Of a stretch of DNA of 64,000 bases, positions 10,574 through 19,118 are shown piece after piece. The stretch lies in contig MSHB01000021.1 in assembly GCA_001940985.1 (NCBI GenBank), positions 84,446 to 148,445 of the forward strand, written 5' to 3'. The notes under the pieces are model-generated. The model saw nothing but the letters and a program-made list of their open reading frames with translations, was not told the DNA's origin and ran no database searches. Both the position numbers and the translations under genes were made by a program. Numbering within the stretch: position 1 is the first letter of the stretch; each line of letters opens with the position of its first letter. Origin of the DNA: Mollicutes bacterium Phil14. Lineage in GTDB: Bacteria; Bacillota_I; Bacilli_A; ML615J-28; CAG-698.

Positions 10574-11302
10574 ATGAGAAATCAGAATTTAGTTTACAAA
10601 AAATTATTTAATACAACTTTTGATGAAACTGCTAGTTATGAAGCTGCGTCTTATAGTGGCATTGCCAAAAAAACGTTTCTTTATTTGGGAATGGTAGTAC
10701 TTGGAGCTTTCTTAGGAATTGCTCTTGGAATGGTTAATGCGTCTGCTTATTTAGGATTGATAATTACATCAAGTTTCTTAACTTTTGTTTTCTCAATTGT
10801 TGCAATGACATCACCTAGATTATCAAAAGTGTTTGGTATCTTGTATTGTTTGTTTGAAGGTGTAAGCGTAGGATTTGTTTCAATGGTTTATAGTGCAGTT
10901 GCTGGAGGTGCTGTTTTAGTTGCCTTGCTTTCAACTCTTTCTGTATTTGCTATTGTTACTACTTTGTTTGTAACTAATATTGTTAAAGTTAATTCAAAAT
11001 TTATAAGATTCTTAGTTACATTTTCTATAAGTTTTATTGTTAGTATGGCTATATTTATGTTAATAATGGCTGTTTCTGGTCAAAAGTATAGTATTTCTCT
11101 TTGTTTAGGAATTTCAGCAATCACAGTATTTTTAGCTTCATTATATCTATTAATGGATTTAGATAATATTAGAGTTGTTGTTGAAGGTGGCTATCCAAAA
11201 GAAATGGAATGGTATGCTGCATTTGGTCTTGCCTTTACATTAGTTTGGTTATATATAGAGATACTAAGAATAGTTGCAGTAATATTTGCTGATAGAAATT
11301 AG
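10574..11302 (+). CDS. Bax inhibitor-1 / YccA-family membrane protein
   Basis: 242 residues with about seven hydrophobic segments from residue 30 to the C-terminus. The pattern fits the BI-1/LFG (YetJ/YccA) family: a short polar N-terminus, paired helices, and a late segment with acidic residues (LMDLDNIRVVVEGG, then EMEWYAAFGL) like the di-aspartyl pH-sensing region of bacterial calcium-leak members. GAGG lies upstream of ATG 10574. It is monocistronic, with its own promoter and a terminator downstream. A calcium leak function is known for some relatives and is only inferred here. Confidence 0.82.
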   Translation: MRNQNLVYKKLFNTTFDETASYEAASYSGIAKKTFLYLGMVVLGAFLGIALGMVNASAYLGLIITSSFLTFVFSIVAMTSPRLSKVFGILYCLFEGVSVGFVSMVYSAVAGGAVLVALLSTLSVFAIVTTLFVTNIVKVNSKFIRFLVTFSISFIVSMAIFMLIMAVSGQKYSISLCLGISAITVFLASLYLLMDLDNIRVVVEGGYPKEMEWYAAFGLAFTLVWLYIEILRIVAVIFADRN

Positions 11303-11323
11303 ATATTAAGTAAGTATATTTTT

Positions 11324-11366
11324 AGTCTATGATTTTCAAAAGATTGGAATTCATAGACTTTTTTTA
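11324..11366 (+). terminator. Intrinsic terminator
   Basis: AGTCTATGA (11324-11332) pairs perfectly with TCATAGACT (11351-11359), followed by seven T residues. Confidence 0.85.
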
Positions 11367-11416
11367 TTTTAATAAAAGAATTATAAAAATTATTATTTAA
11401 CAATACGGAGTTTTTA

Positions 11417-11445
11417 TTTACTTTTTTTGAAAAATGTTATATACT
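11417..11445 (+). promoter_or_regulatory. Candidate promoter for aroQ
   Basis: TTTACT at 11417-11422, a 17-bp spacer and TATACT at 11440-11445. An overlapping TGTTATATA could also serve as an extended -10. The start site would lie only about 10 bases before ATG 11462. Confidence 0.45.
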
Positions 11446-11461
11446 TTTAGTGGTGAGAAAA

Positions 11462-11893
11462 ATGAAGATATTAATAATTAATGGACCAAATTTAAATTTG
11501 CTTGGGAAAAGGGAACCAGAAGTCTATGGTAAAAACACATATCAAGACTTAGTAAAGTTTTTAAAGAAAAATTCTCGAGTTTTAAATGTTGATATAAGAA
11601 TTTGTCAAAGTAATCATGAAGGAAAAATAATTGATTATTTACAATATGCTATGAAAAAGAGGTATTCTGGTGTTGTTTTAAATGCTGGAGCATATACTCA
11701 TTATTCTTATGCAATACGCGATTGTATTGCCGCAATCAATATTCCAGTAGTAGAAGTGCATTTATCAAATATAAAAATGCGAGAAGAATTTAGAAAAACT
11801 TCTGTAATAAGTGATGTTTGTGCAAAAACTTTTATGGGTGAACACTTTGAAAGTTATAGAAAAGCTTTAGAATATGTTGCTAAAAAAAATTGA
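11462..11893 (+). CDS. aroQ: Type II 3-dehydroquinate dehydratase
   Basis: 143 residues, the standard size of the dodecameric type II dehydroquinase that converts 3-dehydroquinate to 3-dehydroshikimate in the cytoplasm. Visible family motifs are NGPNLNLLGKREPEVYG with the flexible-loop Arg and Tyr, NAGAYTHYSYAIRD with the substrate-binding His, and EVHLSN with the catalytic-site His. A GTG at 11450 is in frame, but the GGTGAG there works better as ribosome binding site for ATG 11462. It supplies the only shikimate-pathway step missing from the aro operon 40 kb away, which encodes no type I (aroD) enzyme. Confidence 0.95.
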   Translation: MKILIINGPNLNLLGKREPEVYGKNTYQDLVKFLKKNSRVLNVDIRICQSNHEGKIIDYLQYAMKKRYSGVVLNAGAYTHYSYAIRDCIAAINIPVVEVHLSNIKMREEFRKTSVISDVCAKTFMGEHFESYRKALEYVAKKN

Positions 11894-11927
11894 TAACGTT
11901 TTTAGAAAGTTTATCATAAAAAAAATA

Positions 11928-11955
11928 TTGAAAAAAAATTAAAAAGTGATATAAT
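11928..11955 (+). promoter_or_regulatory. Promoter for gap
   Basis: TTGAAA (11928-11933), a 16-bp spacer, TATAAT (11950-11955) with TGA just before the -10. Followed by the strong binding site AAGGAGGAA at 11981-11989. Confidence 0.8.
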
Positions 11956-11996
11956 AATATCGTAAAAAAATATAAACCATAAGGAGGAATTTTAAA

Positions 11997-13028
11997 ATGG
12001 CTGTAAAAGTAGCTATAAATGGTTTTGGACGTATTGGACGTCTTGCATTCAGACAAATGTTTGGTGCTGAAGGATATGAAATTGTTGCAATCAACGATTT
12101 AACAGCTCCTAAAATGTTAGCAAATTTATTAAAGTATGATACTGCTCAAGGTGGTTATTGTGGTAGAATCGGTGAAGGTTTACATACTGTTGAAGCTGAT
12201 GACAACTCAATCACAGTTGATGGCAAGAAGATTACTATTTATGCAGAAAAAGATGCTGCAAATTTACCTTGGGGTGAATTAAATGTTGACGTTGTATTAG
12301 AATGTACTGGTTTCTATACTTCTAAAGAAAAATCACAAGCACACATTAATGCAGGCGCTAAGAAAGTTGTTATTTCTGCTCCAGCTGGTAATGATTTACC
12401 AACTATCGTTTTCGGTGTTAATGAAGGTACTTTAACTCCTGAAGATAACATTATTTCTGCAGCAAGCTGTACTACTAACTGTTTAGCTCCAATGGCTGAC
12501 GCATTAAATAAATATGCTGAAATTCAATCTGGTATTATGAGTACTATTCATGCTTACACTGGTGACCAAATGATTCTTGATGGTCCACACAGAAAAGGTG
12601 ATTTAAGAAGAGCAAGAGCTGGTGCTGCTAATATCGTTCCTAATTCTACTGGTGCTGCAAAAGCAATCGGTTTAGTTATTCCTGAATTAAATGGTAAATT
12701 AATTGGTTCTGCACAACGTGTTCCAGTTGCAACTGGTTCTACAACTATCTTAACTGCTGTAGTTAAAGGTAAAGATGTAACTAAAGAAGGCATTAATGCT
12801 GCTATGAAAGCTGTTGCTAATGCATCATTTGGATACAATGAAGATCAAATCGTTTCTTCAGACGTTATCGGTATGAGATATGGTTCATTATTTGATGCAA
12901 CTCAAACTATGGTTGCTAAAGTTGCTGAAGATACTTATCAAGTACAAGTTGTTTCTTGGTATGACAATGAAAATTCTTATACTTCTCAAATGGTTCGTAC
13001 TATTAAATACTTCGCAGAATTAAAATAG
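11997..13028 (+). CDS. gap: Glyceraldehyde-3-phosphate dehydrogenase
   Basis: 343 residues, typical for the NAD-dependent glycolytic enzyme (glyceraldehyde 3-phosphate to 1,3-bisphosphoglycerate). The N-terminal Rossmann motif [14 protein letters not shown] is followed by the catalytic [10 protein letters not shown] (Cys near 157), the HAYTGDQ segment with its His, [20 protein letters not shown] (S-loop start) and the closing [15 protein letters not shown]. Codon choice is more biased than in neighbours, as expected for high expression. It has its own promoter and terminator. Confidence 0.98.
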   Translation: MAVKVAINGFGRIGRLAFRQMFGAEGYEIVAINDLTAPKMLANLLKYDTAQGGYCGRIGEGLHTVEADDNSITVDGKKITIYAEKDAANLPWGELNVDVVLECTGFYTSKEKSQAHINAGAKKVVISAPAGNDLPTIVFGVNEGTLTPEDNIISAASCTTNCLAPMADALNKYAEIQSGIMSTIHAYTGDQMILDGPHRKGDLRRARAGAANIVPNSTGAAKAIGLVIPELNGKLIGSAQRVPVATGSTTILTAVVKGKDVTKEGINAAMKAVANASFGYNEDQIVSSDVIGMRYGSLFDATQTMVAKVAEDTYQVQVVSWYDNENSYTSQMVRTIKYFAELK

Positions 13029-13047
13029 TATATAATTAGTGAAAATA

Positions 13048-13077
13048 GAAATCAACATTCGTTGGTTTCTTTTTTTA
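13048..13077 (+). terminator. Intrinsic terminator of gap
   Basis: GAAATCAAC (13048-13056) pairs with GTTGGTTTC (13061-13069), one G-U pair, loop ATTC, then seven T residues. Confidence 0.9.
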
Positions 13078-13118
13078 TAAAAATATAAAATATTGCATAA
13101 AATAATATTGGTGATTAT

Positions 13119-14183
13119 ATGGAAAATTTATATATTAAAAAAATAGTTTTATTTTTATTATCGATTTTATCAGTGTATGTATTTATATTAATCTTTCCAT
13201 ATATTAGAAATACACTATTATTTATATTAAAAGTATTGATACCTTTTATAATATCTTTTGTGCTAGCATTTATACTTCAACCATTAGTAGTAGTTATTCA
13301 AAAAAAAGTTAAAAAAAGATCTATAGCAGTAATGATAGTAATTATTTTATTAATATCATTAATAGCTATATTATTAAAAACTACAATTCCATATTCTGTT
13401 AGAGAAGTAAAAGAATTAATTAAAAATTTTCCAACAATCCTAAATGAATTAGAAGAGATAATTAACTCCTTTGCCTCAAAATTTGATTTTTTACCTATAG
13501 ATTATCAACCAACTTTTGAAAATATTAATGAGTTTTTATCATCTTATGTGATAAAAGTTAGTGAACTACCCCAAACGATACTGAATAAGTTTGCAAATTA
13601 TGTTAGTATAATTGTAGTAATACCAGTAATTTTAATATATTTATTATTAGATTATGAAAAAATACTCTGTTATATTAGAGAAAAATTAGTTAAAGCTGGA
13701 AAAAACAATTTGAAAAATTATTTGGGAGAATTAAACCAAAAAATGACTTCATATTTTCGAGGAAGTTTTTTAGTTATGATAATTTTAATATTTGTTTGCA
13801 CAATCTCTTTTCTTATAACAAAGTTAAGCTATCCTTTATTTTTTGCTTGTATAATAGCTGTAACTAATGTAATCCCTTATATTGGACCATACTTGGGTGG
13901 GGCATTTCCAGTTATTTTTGCTTTTTTAGAATCTCCAAAAAAGGCATTAGTTATTTTAATTATAGTTGTAGTTGTACAAATGATAGAATCAAACTTTTTA
14001 ACTCCGTATATTCAAAGTAAGCAAACAGAAAATCATCCATTACTAGTAATACTATTTTTACTATTGTTTGGTAAACTTTTTGGAATAATTGGAATGCTTG
14101 TTGCGGTGCCAATTCTTACTATATTAAAAACAACATTAAAATATTATCCATTTAAACTATTATTTTCTTCTAAGAAAGAGTAA
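13119..14183 (+). CDS. AI-2E family (PerM/YtvI-like) membrane transporter
   Basis: 354 residues. Paired N-terminal hydrophobic helices (about 8-60), a third near 65-85, a soluble amphipathic region (about 90-150), and four to five helices in the C-terminal half. The conserved block YIGPYLGGAFPVIFAF near 260 and the PYIQSKQTENHPLLVILFLL segment are typical of the AI-2E transporter superfamily. These proteins export varied substrates; real autoinducer-2 transport is shown only for some, so the substrate is open. GGTGAT lies just before ATG 13119. Confidence 0.88.
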   Translation: MENLYIKKIVLFLLSILSVYVFILIFPYIRNTLLFILKVLIPFIISFVLAFILQPLVVVIQKKVKKRSIAVMIVIILLISLIAILLKTTIPYSVREVKELIKNFPTILNELEEIINSFASKFDFLPIDYQPTFENINEFLSSYVIKVSELPQTILNKFANYVSIIVVIPVILIYLLLDYEKILCYIREKLVKAGKNNLKNYLGELNQKMTSYFRGSFLVMIILIFVCTISFLITKLSYPLFFACIIAVTNVIPYIGPYLGGAFPVIFAFLESPKKALVILIIVVVVQMIESNFLTPYIQSKQTENHPLLVILFLLLFGKLFGIIGMLVAVPILTILKTTLKYYPFKLLFSSKKE

Positions 14184-14204
14184 ATATTAATATAATGTAT
14201 TGAG

Positions 14205-14858
14205 GTGATAAAAATAGACAATTTTTTTGTCTCTTATTTATATACAATTGAAAAGAATTTTATTATCAATATTCAAAACATAATAATTAGTTATCCATTA
14301 ATATGGCATAGTTTTATCGAAAATGTTGTTAAAGATAAAAAAATTGAAGCAATAGATGATTTTCACATATTAGTATATAAAGAAAAATTTGATAAAAGAT
14401 TGCAAAGAGTTTATGACTTCATTATTGAGAGATTGAGTTTAAATTATGCTATAACTGAAAATGTTAAAAATCCATGTTTTGATTATATTACTTTTGCAAG
14501 CGATAAAATGCTATTAATTTTTTTTGATTATGATTATTGGTTATATTTAATAACGATTAAAGTTTTCAAAGAATTAAAAATTAATGTTGAACAAAAAACG
14601 TATTATTCTCGCAATTATAATAGTTATATATTTTTTTTAACAACAATAATAAATGGTGTTAATTATAATATTTGTTTTAATGATACAACTCATGCGTATG
14701 AGGCAGATGACTATTTTTTAAAAAGCGCTGATAGATTAATATTAATAACAACAAAAAATATTAATCTTACTTCTAATCATTTTTCAATAATTAAATATCA
14801 TCATAATTATTATCAATTCAAAGAAGAATTACTAGAATTTTTAATATTTAGTTTATAA
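14205..14858 (+). CDS. Hypothetical protein with doubtful start codon
   Basis: Up to 217 residues, rich in Ile, Asn, Tyr and Phe. No motif, membrane helix or signal peptide that I recognise; I cannot name a family. GTG 14205 lies inside the strong binding site GAGGTGAT (14202-14209), leaving no Shine-Dalgarno for that GTG. The site is ideally spaced for the in-frame ATA at 14214, and no ATG or TTG is nearby. Either translation starts at a non-standard ATA, or an ATG to ATA change has silenced the gene, or GTG is used weakly. It is 21 bases after the AI-2E gene and probably in its transcript. Confidence 0.6.
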   Translation: MIKIDNFFVSYLYTIEKNFIINIQNIIISYPLIWHSFIENVVKDKKIEAIDDFHILVYKEKFDKRLQRVYDFIIERLSLNYAITENVKNPCFDYITFASDKMLLIFFDYDYWLYLITIKVFKELKINVEQKTYYSRNYNSYIFFLTTIINGVNYNICFNDTTHAYEADDYFLKSADRLILITTKNINLTSNHFSIIKYHHNYYQFKEELLEFLIFSL

Positions 14859-14871
14859 TTTCATTCTTTTA

Positions 14872-14880
14872 TGTTATAAT
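14872..14880 (+). promoter_or_regulatory. Extended -10 promoter for the first rRNA methyltransferase
   Basis: TGTTATAAT matches TGn-TATAAT exactly, 26 bases before ATG 14907. The -35 is weak. Confidence 0.6.
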
Positions 14881-14906
14881 TACTACTGAAATAAAAGGTG
14901 ACTAAC

Positions 14907-16283
14907 ATGAATGATAATTCATCAAAACTAATATTAGAAGTAGGAAAAAAATATACAGCAGAATGTGTAGATTTAAATCATGATGGAATGGGAGTTTTTA
15001 AAGTTAATGGCTTTACCATATTTGCTTTAAATTCTATAATAGGAGAAGTAGCTCTTTTAGAAATAGAGAAAGTAAACTCCAATTACGCACAAGCAAAAAT
15101 TCTAGAAATAAAAAAGAAATCAAAAGATAGAGTCACTCCTATATGTAAACAATTTTTAGAATGTGGTGGTTGTGATTTAATGCACATGAAATATTCTAAG
15201 CAATTAGAATTTAAAGAAAATATGGGAAAAGAAACATTAAGAAGAATTGGAGATTTGCAAACTGTTGATAAAGTATGTGAAGGAATTATTGGAACGGATA
15301 ATGATAATTATCACTATCGTAATAAAGTTCAAATTCCTTTTTCTAAAATAGGAAAGAAAACTGTTTGTGGATTTTACAAAAAGAAAACCCATTTTATTAT
15401 TCCTTTAGAAGAATGCTATATTCAGCCACAAACATGTAATGAAATTGCTAAGTTTGTTAAAAATTTAGCTAATGAATATGGTATAGATGGTTATGTAGAA
15501 AATCAAAAAACAGGAATTTTAAAACATCTATTAATTAGAAAAAATAGTTTTAATGAATATATGGTTATTCTTGTTACAAGAAGTGAAAAGATTAACTGCC
15601 TAGATGAAGTTGTTAAAAAAATTACTAATAGATATCCTGAGGTTAAAAGTATATTATTAAATATTCAAGAAAAAGACACGAATGTTATTTTGGGTAGTAA
15701 GACAGTTGTTTTATATGGAAAAGATGAATTAATAGATGAATTGCTTGGATATAAATTTAAATTATCACATCGCTCATTCTTTCAAATCAATCATAATCAA
15801 ACAGAAAAGTTATATTTAACTGTAAAAGAATTTGCTAGTTTTAATAAAAATGATATCGTTCTTGATGCTTATTGTGGTGTTGGGAGTATTGGAATAACTT
15901 TGAGCCAAAGTGTAAAAAAAGTTTGTGGAATTGAAGTTGTGCCTGAAGCTGTAGAAAACGCTAAAGAAAATGCAAAGATTAATGGCATTAATAATATTAC
16001 TTTTTATACAGGAAAGGTAGAAGAAGTTATAAGTGATTTGAAGGATATTAATTTTGATGTTGTTGTGGTTGATCCTCCTAGAAAGGGTTGTGATCAAAGT
16101 TTTATTAAAACTATAATTGATAATAATATAAAAAAAGTAGTTTATGTTTCTTGTAATGTTGCTACACTTGCTAGGGATATAAAATTATTATGTGATTATT
16201 ATAACGTTAAGAGGGTTAAGTTTGTAGATATGTTTCCTTTTTCAGCTGATGTGGAAAGTGTAGCATTGCTAGAAAGAAAATAG
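14907..16283 (+). CDS. 23S rRNA (uracil-5-)-methyltransferase, RlmD/RlmCD family
   Basis: About 458 residues. An N-terminal TRAM/OB domain (to about 65) is followed by an iron-sulfur Cys cluster (CKQFLECGGCDLMHMKY, near 75-90), a central RNA-binding part, and an S-adenosylmethionine-dependent fold with DAYCGVGSIGI (about 315), VVDPPRKGCD (about 385) and the catalytic Cys in YVSCNVATLARD (about 415). The family makes 5-methyluridine in 23S rRNA. Start ATG 14907 is preferred over GTG 14898, which forms part of AAAGGTG. A second copy lies at 22380-23744; in Bacillus one RlmCD enzyme does both sites, so the two may divide the sites here. Confidence 0.9.
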   Translation: MNDNSSKLILEVGKKYTAECVDLNHDGMGVFKVNGFTIFALNSIIGEVALLEIEKVNSNYAQAKILEIKKKSKDRVTPICKQFLECGGCDLMHMKYSKQLEFKENMGKETLRRIGDLQTVDKVCEGIIGTDNDNYHYRNKVQIPFSKIGKKTVCGFYKKKTHFIIPLEECYIQPQTCNEIAKFVKNLANEYGIDGYVENQKTGILKHLLIRKNSFNEYMVILVTRSEKINCLDEVVKKITNRYPEVKSILLNIQEKDTNVILGSKTVVLYGKDELIDELLGYKFKLSHRSFFQINHNQTEKLYLTVKEFASFNKNDIVLDAYCGVGSIGITLSQSVKKVCGIEVVPEAVENAKENAKINGINNITFYTGKVEEVISDLKDINFDVVVVDPPRKGCDQSFIKTIIDNNIKKVVYVSCNVATLARDIKLLCDYYNVKRVKFVDMFPFSADVESVALLERK

Positions 16284-16301
16284 TTGATAAGTTATATTAG
16301 T

Positions 16302-16336
16302 AAGAAGGTGGGGAAAAGTTTCTTCATCTTTTTTTA
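16302..16336 (+). terminator. Intrinsic terminator
   Basis: AAGAAGGTG (16302-16310) pairs with CATCTTTTT using G-U pairs, with inner GAAA/TTTC pairing, then a T run. Confidence 0.6.
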
Positions 16337-16364
16337 TTGAAAAATGAGTTTTTTATGTTATAAT
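16337..16364 (+). promoter_or_regulatory. Promoter for SGNH hydrolase gene
   Basis: TTGAAA (16337-16342), a 16-bp spacer, TATAAT (16359-16364) with TGT extension. It abuts the preceding terminator. Confidence 0.8.
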
Positions 16365-16387
16365 TTTTTTGTGCAATAGGAGGAAAT

Positions 16388-17671
16388 ATGATAGCATTAC
16401 CATCAAAGTATTATTTAGTTATTAATGACAGATTTGAATTGTTTTTCCGTGGTGTAATTATGAAGCATAATCCATATCAATATTATGTAAAAGCTGAGTG
16501 CAAGAAAGGTTATACATATAATAGATACTTTACTTATACACCAGAACCTGGTGAAGAAGGCGAATATGAGCTTACTATTAATGTTATTGATGATGATGGA
16601 ACAATTATTGAAAGTAAATCAACAATATTAGTAGTTAATAATATTGAAGCTCCATATAAGAAAATGAATGTTTTGTGCGTTGGAGATAGTGAAACTGTTA
16701 ATGGTGTTTGGCCATATACAGGATATAAGAAATTTGTTGATGTTTTTCCTGATTCATTAAACTTTATTGGCAAAATGCACAAAGAAGAAGTTGGATATGA
16801 AGGATATGGTGGTTGGCAATGGAAAACATTCTGTGAATATGAAGACGAAAGTAGAACTTCATCAGTTTGGGTAACTTGTAATCATCATTTAACTGAAGCT
16901 GATCAACACAGTACGTGGAAAAATAATGATCTTGAATGGATTGTAGAAACAATTGAAGAAAATAGAATTAAATTCAAACGTGGTGAGGGTAACTGTCATA
17001 AAGTTAATCCTGAACTAAAAGAAGAGTTTACTCATGTTGCACATGCTGAGCATAAAGATGCAATAAAGGTAATTAAATATGAATATTCTGATGCCAATCC
17101 TTTCTGGAATCCAGAAAAAAAGGATATAGATTTTAAATATTATATTAAGAAAAATAATTTGGCCGAACCAGATTTATTGATTACATTTTTAACAGGAAAT
17201 GGGTTATATATACCATATCACAATGATTTTCCTGTTCACAGAGAGTATGCCACAAAGTTTCTTCGCCAATTTCATAATGATTTTCCTAATGCATTAATTG
17301 GTGTTATGGGGGTTGAATTGCCATGCTGTAATGGCGGAGTTACGGCTTGCTATGGAGCTAGTGGTTACTATCACGATTGGTATGGAGATACAATTACAAC
17401 ATTCAATTATGATAAATGGTTAGAGTCATTTACTAAACTAGATGAGTTTAAAGATTATATGATATATTTTGATACAAAGAGTCAATTTGATAGTGAGTAT
17501 AGCTACCCAGTTGAATTACAAAAAGTTAATAATCGCAGTGAGATTGTTGAAAGACTTGGAGTAAATGGTCTTCATCCTTCTATAGATGGATATAAACAAA
17601 TAGGTGATGCCTTTTATAGATTGTTAGTTGAAATTATTAAAAAAGCTAATAAGATTAATAGTGAGAAATAA
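16388..17671 (+). CDS. SGNH/GDSL-type hydrolase with N-terminal Ig-like module
   Basis: 427 residues. Residues 1-90 look like an Ig or PKD-like beta domain (GEYELTINVIDDDG). The SGNH domain starts with NVLCVGDSETVNG (block I Ser near 101), has the Gly-rich GYEGYGGWQW (block II-like), the LTGNGLY segment with the Asn of block III, and the C-terminal VNGLHPSIDGY with the catalytic His near 400. The catalytic set is therefore present. No signal peptide is visible. AGGAGG precedes ATG 16388. It is a relative of the partial gene at the left edge. It probably removes acyl groups from glycans, but the substrate is not shown. Confidence 0.82.
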   Translation: MIALPSKYYLVINDRFELFFRGVIMKHNPYQYYVKAECKKGYTYNRYFTYTPEPGEEGEYELTINVIDDDGTIIESKSTILVVNNIEAPYKKMNVLCVGDSETVNGVWPYTGYKKFVDVFPDSLNFIGKMHKEEVGYEGYGGWQWKTFCEYEDESRTSSVWVTCNHHLTEADQHSTWKNNDLEWIVETIEENRIKFKRGEGNCHKVNPELKEEFTHVAHAEHKDAIKVIKYEYSDANPFWNPEKKDIDFKYYIKKNNLAEPDLLITFLTGNGLYIPYHNDFPVHREYATKFLRQFHNDFPNALIGVMGVELPCCNGGVTACYGASGYYHDWYGDTITTFNYDKWLESFTKLDEFKDYMIYFDTKSQFDSEYSYPVELQKVNNRSEIVERLGVNGLHPSIDGYKQIGDAFYRLLVEIIKKANKINSEK

Positions 17672-17707
17672 AAAATATAAGGATTTAAATGTATTATATT
17701 TTCTTTC

Positions 17708-17736
17708 TTGAAAAAATGTTATAAATATGGTAAAAT
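17708..17736 (+). promoter_or_regulatory. Promoter for PPi-phosphofructokinase gene
   Basis: TTGAAA (17708-17713), a 17-bp spacer, TAAAAT (17731-17736) preceded by TGG. The 5' leader of about 65 bases ends in AGGAGG. Confidence 0.7.
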
Positions 17737-17807
17737 AAGTAAGATATTTAAAGATAGAAATCTTTTCATAGGAATAATTAACATTACAACTTTTAGGAGG
17801 AAACAAA

Positions 17808-19052
17808 ATGAAAAATTTAAAAGGTGCTTTAATGTTTGGACAATCTGGTGGTCCAACATCAGTTATTAATGCAAGTGCAGCTGGTGTTTTTTTAGAAGCA
17901 TTAGAACAAGAAAATATTACAGAAATTTATGGAGCTGAACACGGAATTCGTGGTATTCTTGAAGAAAAGTTCTTTGATATTCGCAAAGAAGATAAAAAAG
18001 AATTGGAATTGTTAAAAAACACTCCATCTAGTGCATTAGGTTCTGTTAGATATAAATTAAAATCAGTTGATGTAGATGATACTGATTATAAACGTATTTT
18101 AGAAGTATTCAAAAAATATAATATTAGATATTTCTTCTACAATGGTGGAAATGACTCTATGGATACTTGTAATAAAATTAGTAAATATTTGCAAAGTCAA
18201 AACTATGAATGTAACATAATTGGTGTTCCTAAAACTATTGATAACGATTTATTTGGAACAGATCACTGCCCTGGTTATGGTAGTGCTGCAAAATATGTTG
18301 CTACAACTATGATGGAATTATATTTAGATACACATGTATATGATACTGGTATGGTAACAGTAGTAGAAGTAATGGGAAGAAATGCTGGTTGGTTAACTGC
18401 AGCTGCTTCACTTGCATCTTTAAAAGGTTTAGGCCCAGATCTAATTTATTTGCCAGAACAACCATTCTCAATTGAAGGCTTTTTAGAAGATGTTGAGCGC
18501 GTTGCTAAGGAAAAACAAAATAAAGTAATCGCTGTTATCTCTGAAGGTATTAAAGATAAAGATGGTCATTTAATTAGTGAATATTTATCTTCAAAAGCAA
18601 AAGATTCATTTGGCCATGCTCAACTTGGTGGAACAGCAGCAGTTTTAGCTGGTATGGTTTCTGAAAAATTACATATTAAAGTTCGTCCAATTGAATTCTC
18701 TTTAATGCAAAGATGTGGTGCTCATGTTGGTAGCGGTACTGATATTGAAGAAGCATTTATGGCTGGTAGAATGGCAGTGCGTTATGCATGCGAAGGTGAA
18801 ACAGATAAAATGGTTGTTTTCGTTCGTGATGAAAATAGTAAAGATTATCATATCGAATATAAATTATTACCTGTTGAATTTGCTGCAAATACTGAAAAAA
18901 CTATTCCTGCTGAATGGATTTTACCAAATCATGCTGGTTTAACTAAAGAATTTGCTGATTATGCACTTCCATTAATTCAAGGTGCTTCAAATTCTCCATT
19001 AGAAGACGGATTACCAAGATTTGCACATCTAAAAAAAATTTATGTAAAATAA
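17808..19052 (+). CDS. pfp: Pyrophosphate-dependent phosphofructokinase
   Basis: 414 residues. It interconverts fructose 6-phosphate and fructose 1,6-bisphosphate using PPi. The N-terminal GQSGGPTSVINAS is the phosphoryl-donor loop. GGNDS (about 110) has Asp where ATP enzymes have Gly in GGDGS. PKTIDND has Lys where ATP enzymes have Gly. Both changes are the recognised signature of PPi-linked enzymes. MGRNAGW binds fructose 6-phosphate, and the catalytic Asp is in TIDND. A strong AGGAGG lies upstream of ATG 17808. The reaction is reversible and saves ATP, in line with a fermentative lifestyle. Confidence 0.93.
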   Translation: MKNLKGALMFGQSGGPTSVINASAAGVFLEALEQENITEIYGAEHGIRGILEEKFFDIRKEDKKELELLKNTPSSALGSVRYKLKSVDVDDTDYKRILEVFKKYNIRYFFYNGGNDSMDTCNKISKYLQSQNYECNIIGVPKTIDNDLFGTDHCPGYGSAAKYVATTMMELYLDTHVYDTGMVTVVEVMGRNAGWLTAAASLASLKGLGPDLIYLPEQPFSIEGFLEDVERVAKEKQNKVIAVISEGIKDKDGHLISEYLSSKAKDSFGHAQLGGTAAVLAGMVSEKLHIKVRPIEFSLMQRCGAHVGSGTDIEEAFMAGRMAVRYACEGETDKMVVFVRDENSKDYHIEYKLLPVEFAANTEKTIPAEWILPNHAGLTKEFADYALPLIQGASNSPLEDGLPRFAHLKKIYVK

Positions 19053-19064
19053 TATAAAATAATG

Positions 19065-19073
19065 TGGTATAAT
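19065..19073 (+). promoter_or_regulatory. Extended -10 promoter for cardiolipin synthase gene
   Basis: TGGTATAAT: exact TGn-TATAAT. The predicted start (about 19080) falls inside the hairpin of the upstream terminator. Confidence 0.65.
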
Positions 19074-19075
19074 AT

Positions 19076-19104
19076 GTATGGATTTAAATAATCCATACTT
19101 TTTT
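19076..19104 (+). terminator. Intrinsic terminator of pfp, overlapping the next promoter
   Basis: GTATGGATT (19076-19084) pairs perfectly with AATCCATAC (19090-19098), loop TAAAT, then six T residues. Confidence 0.88.
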
Positions 19105-19118
19105 ATTGGGTGAAATAT

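Noticed and set aside
11892..11930. TGATAA / TTATCA inverted repeat after aroQ as terminator
   Set aside because: The stem is only about six pairs with a long loop and is followed by A residues rather than T on the plus strand.
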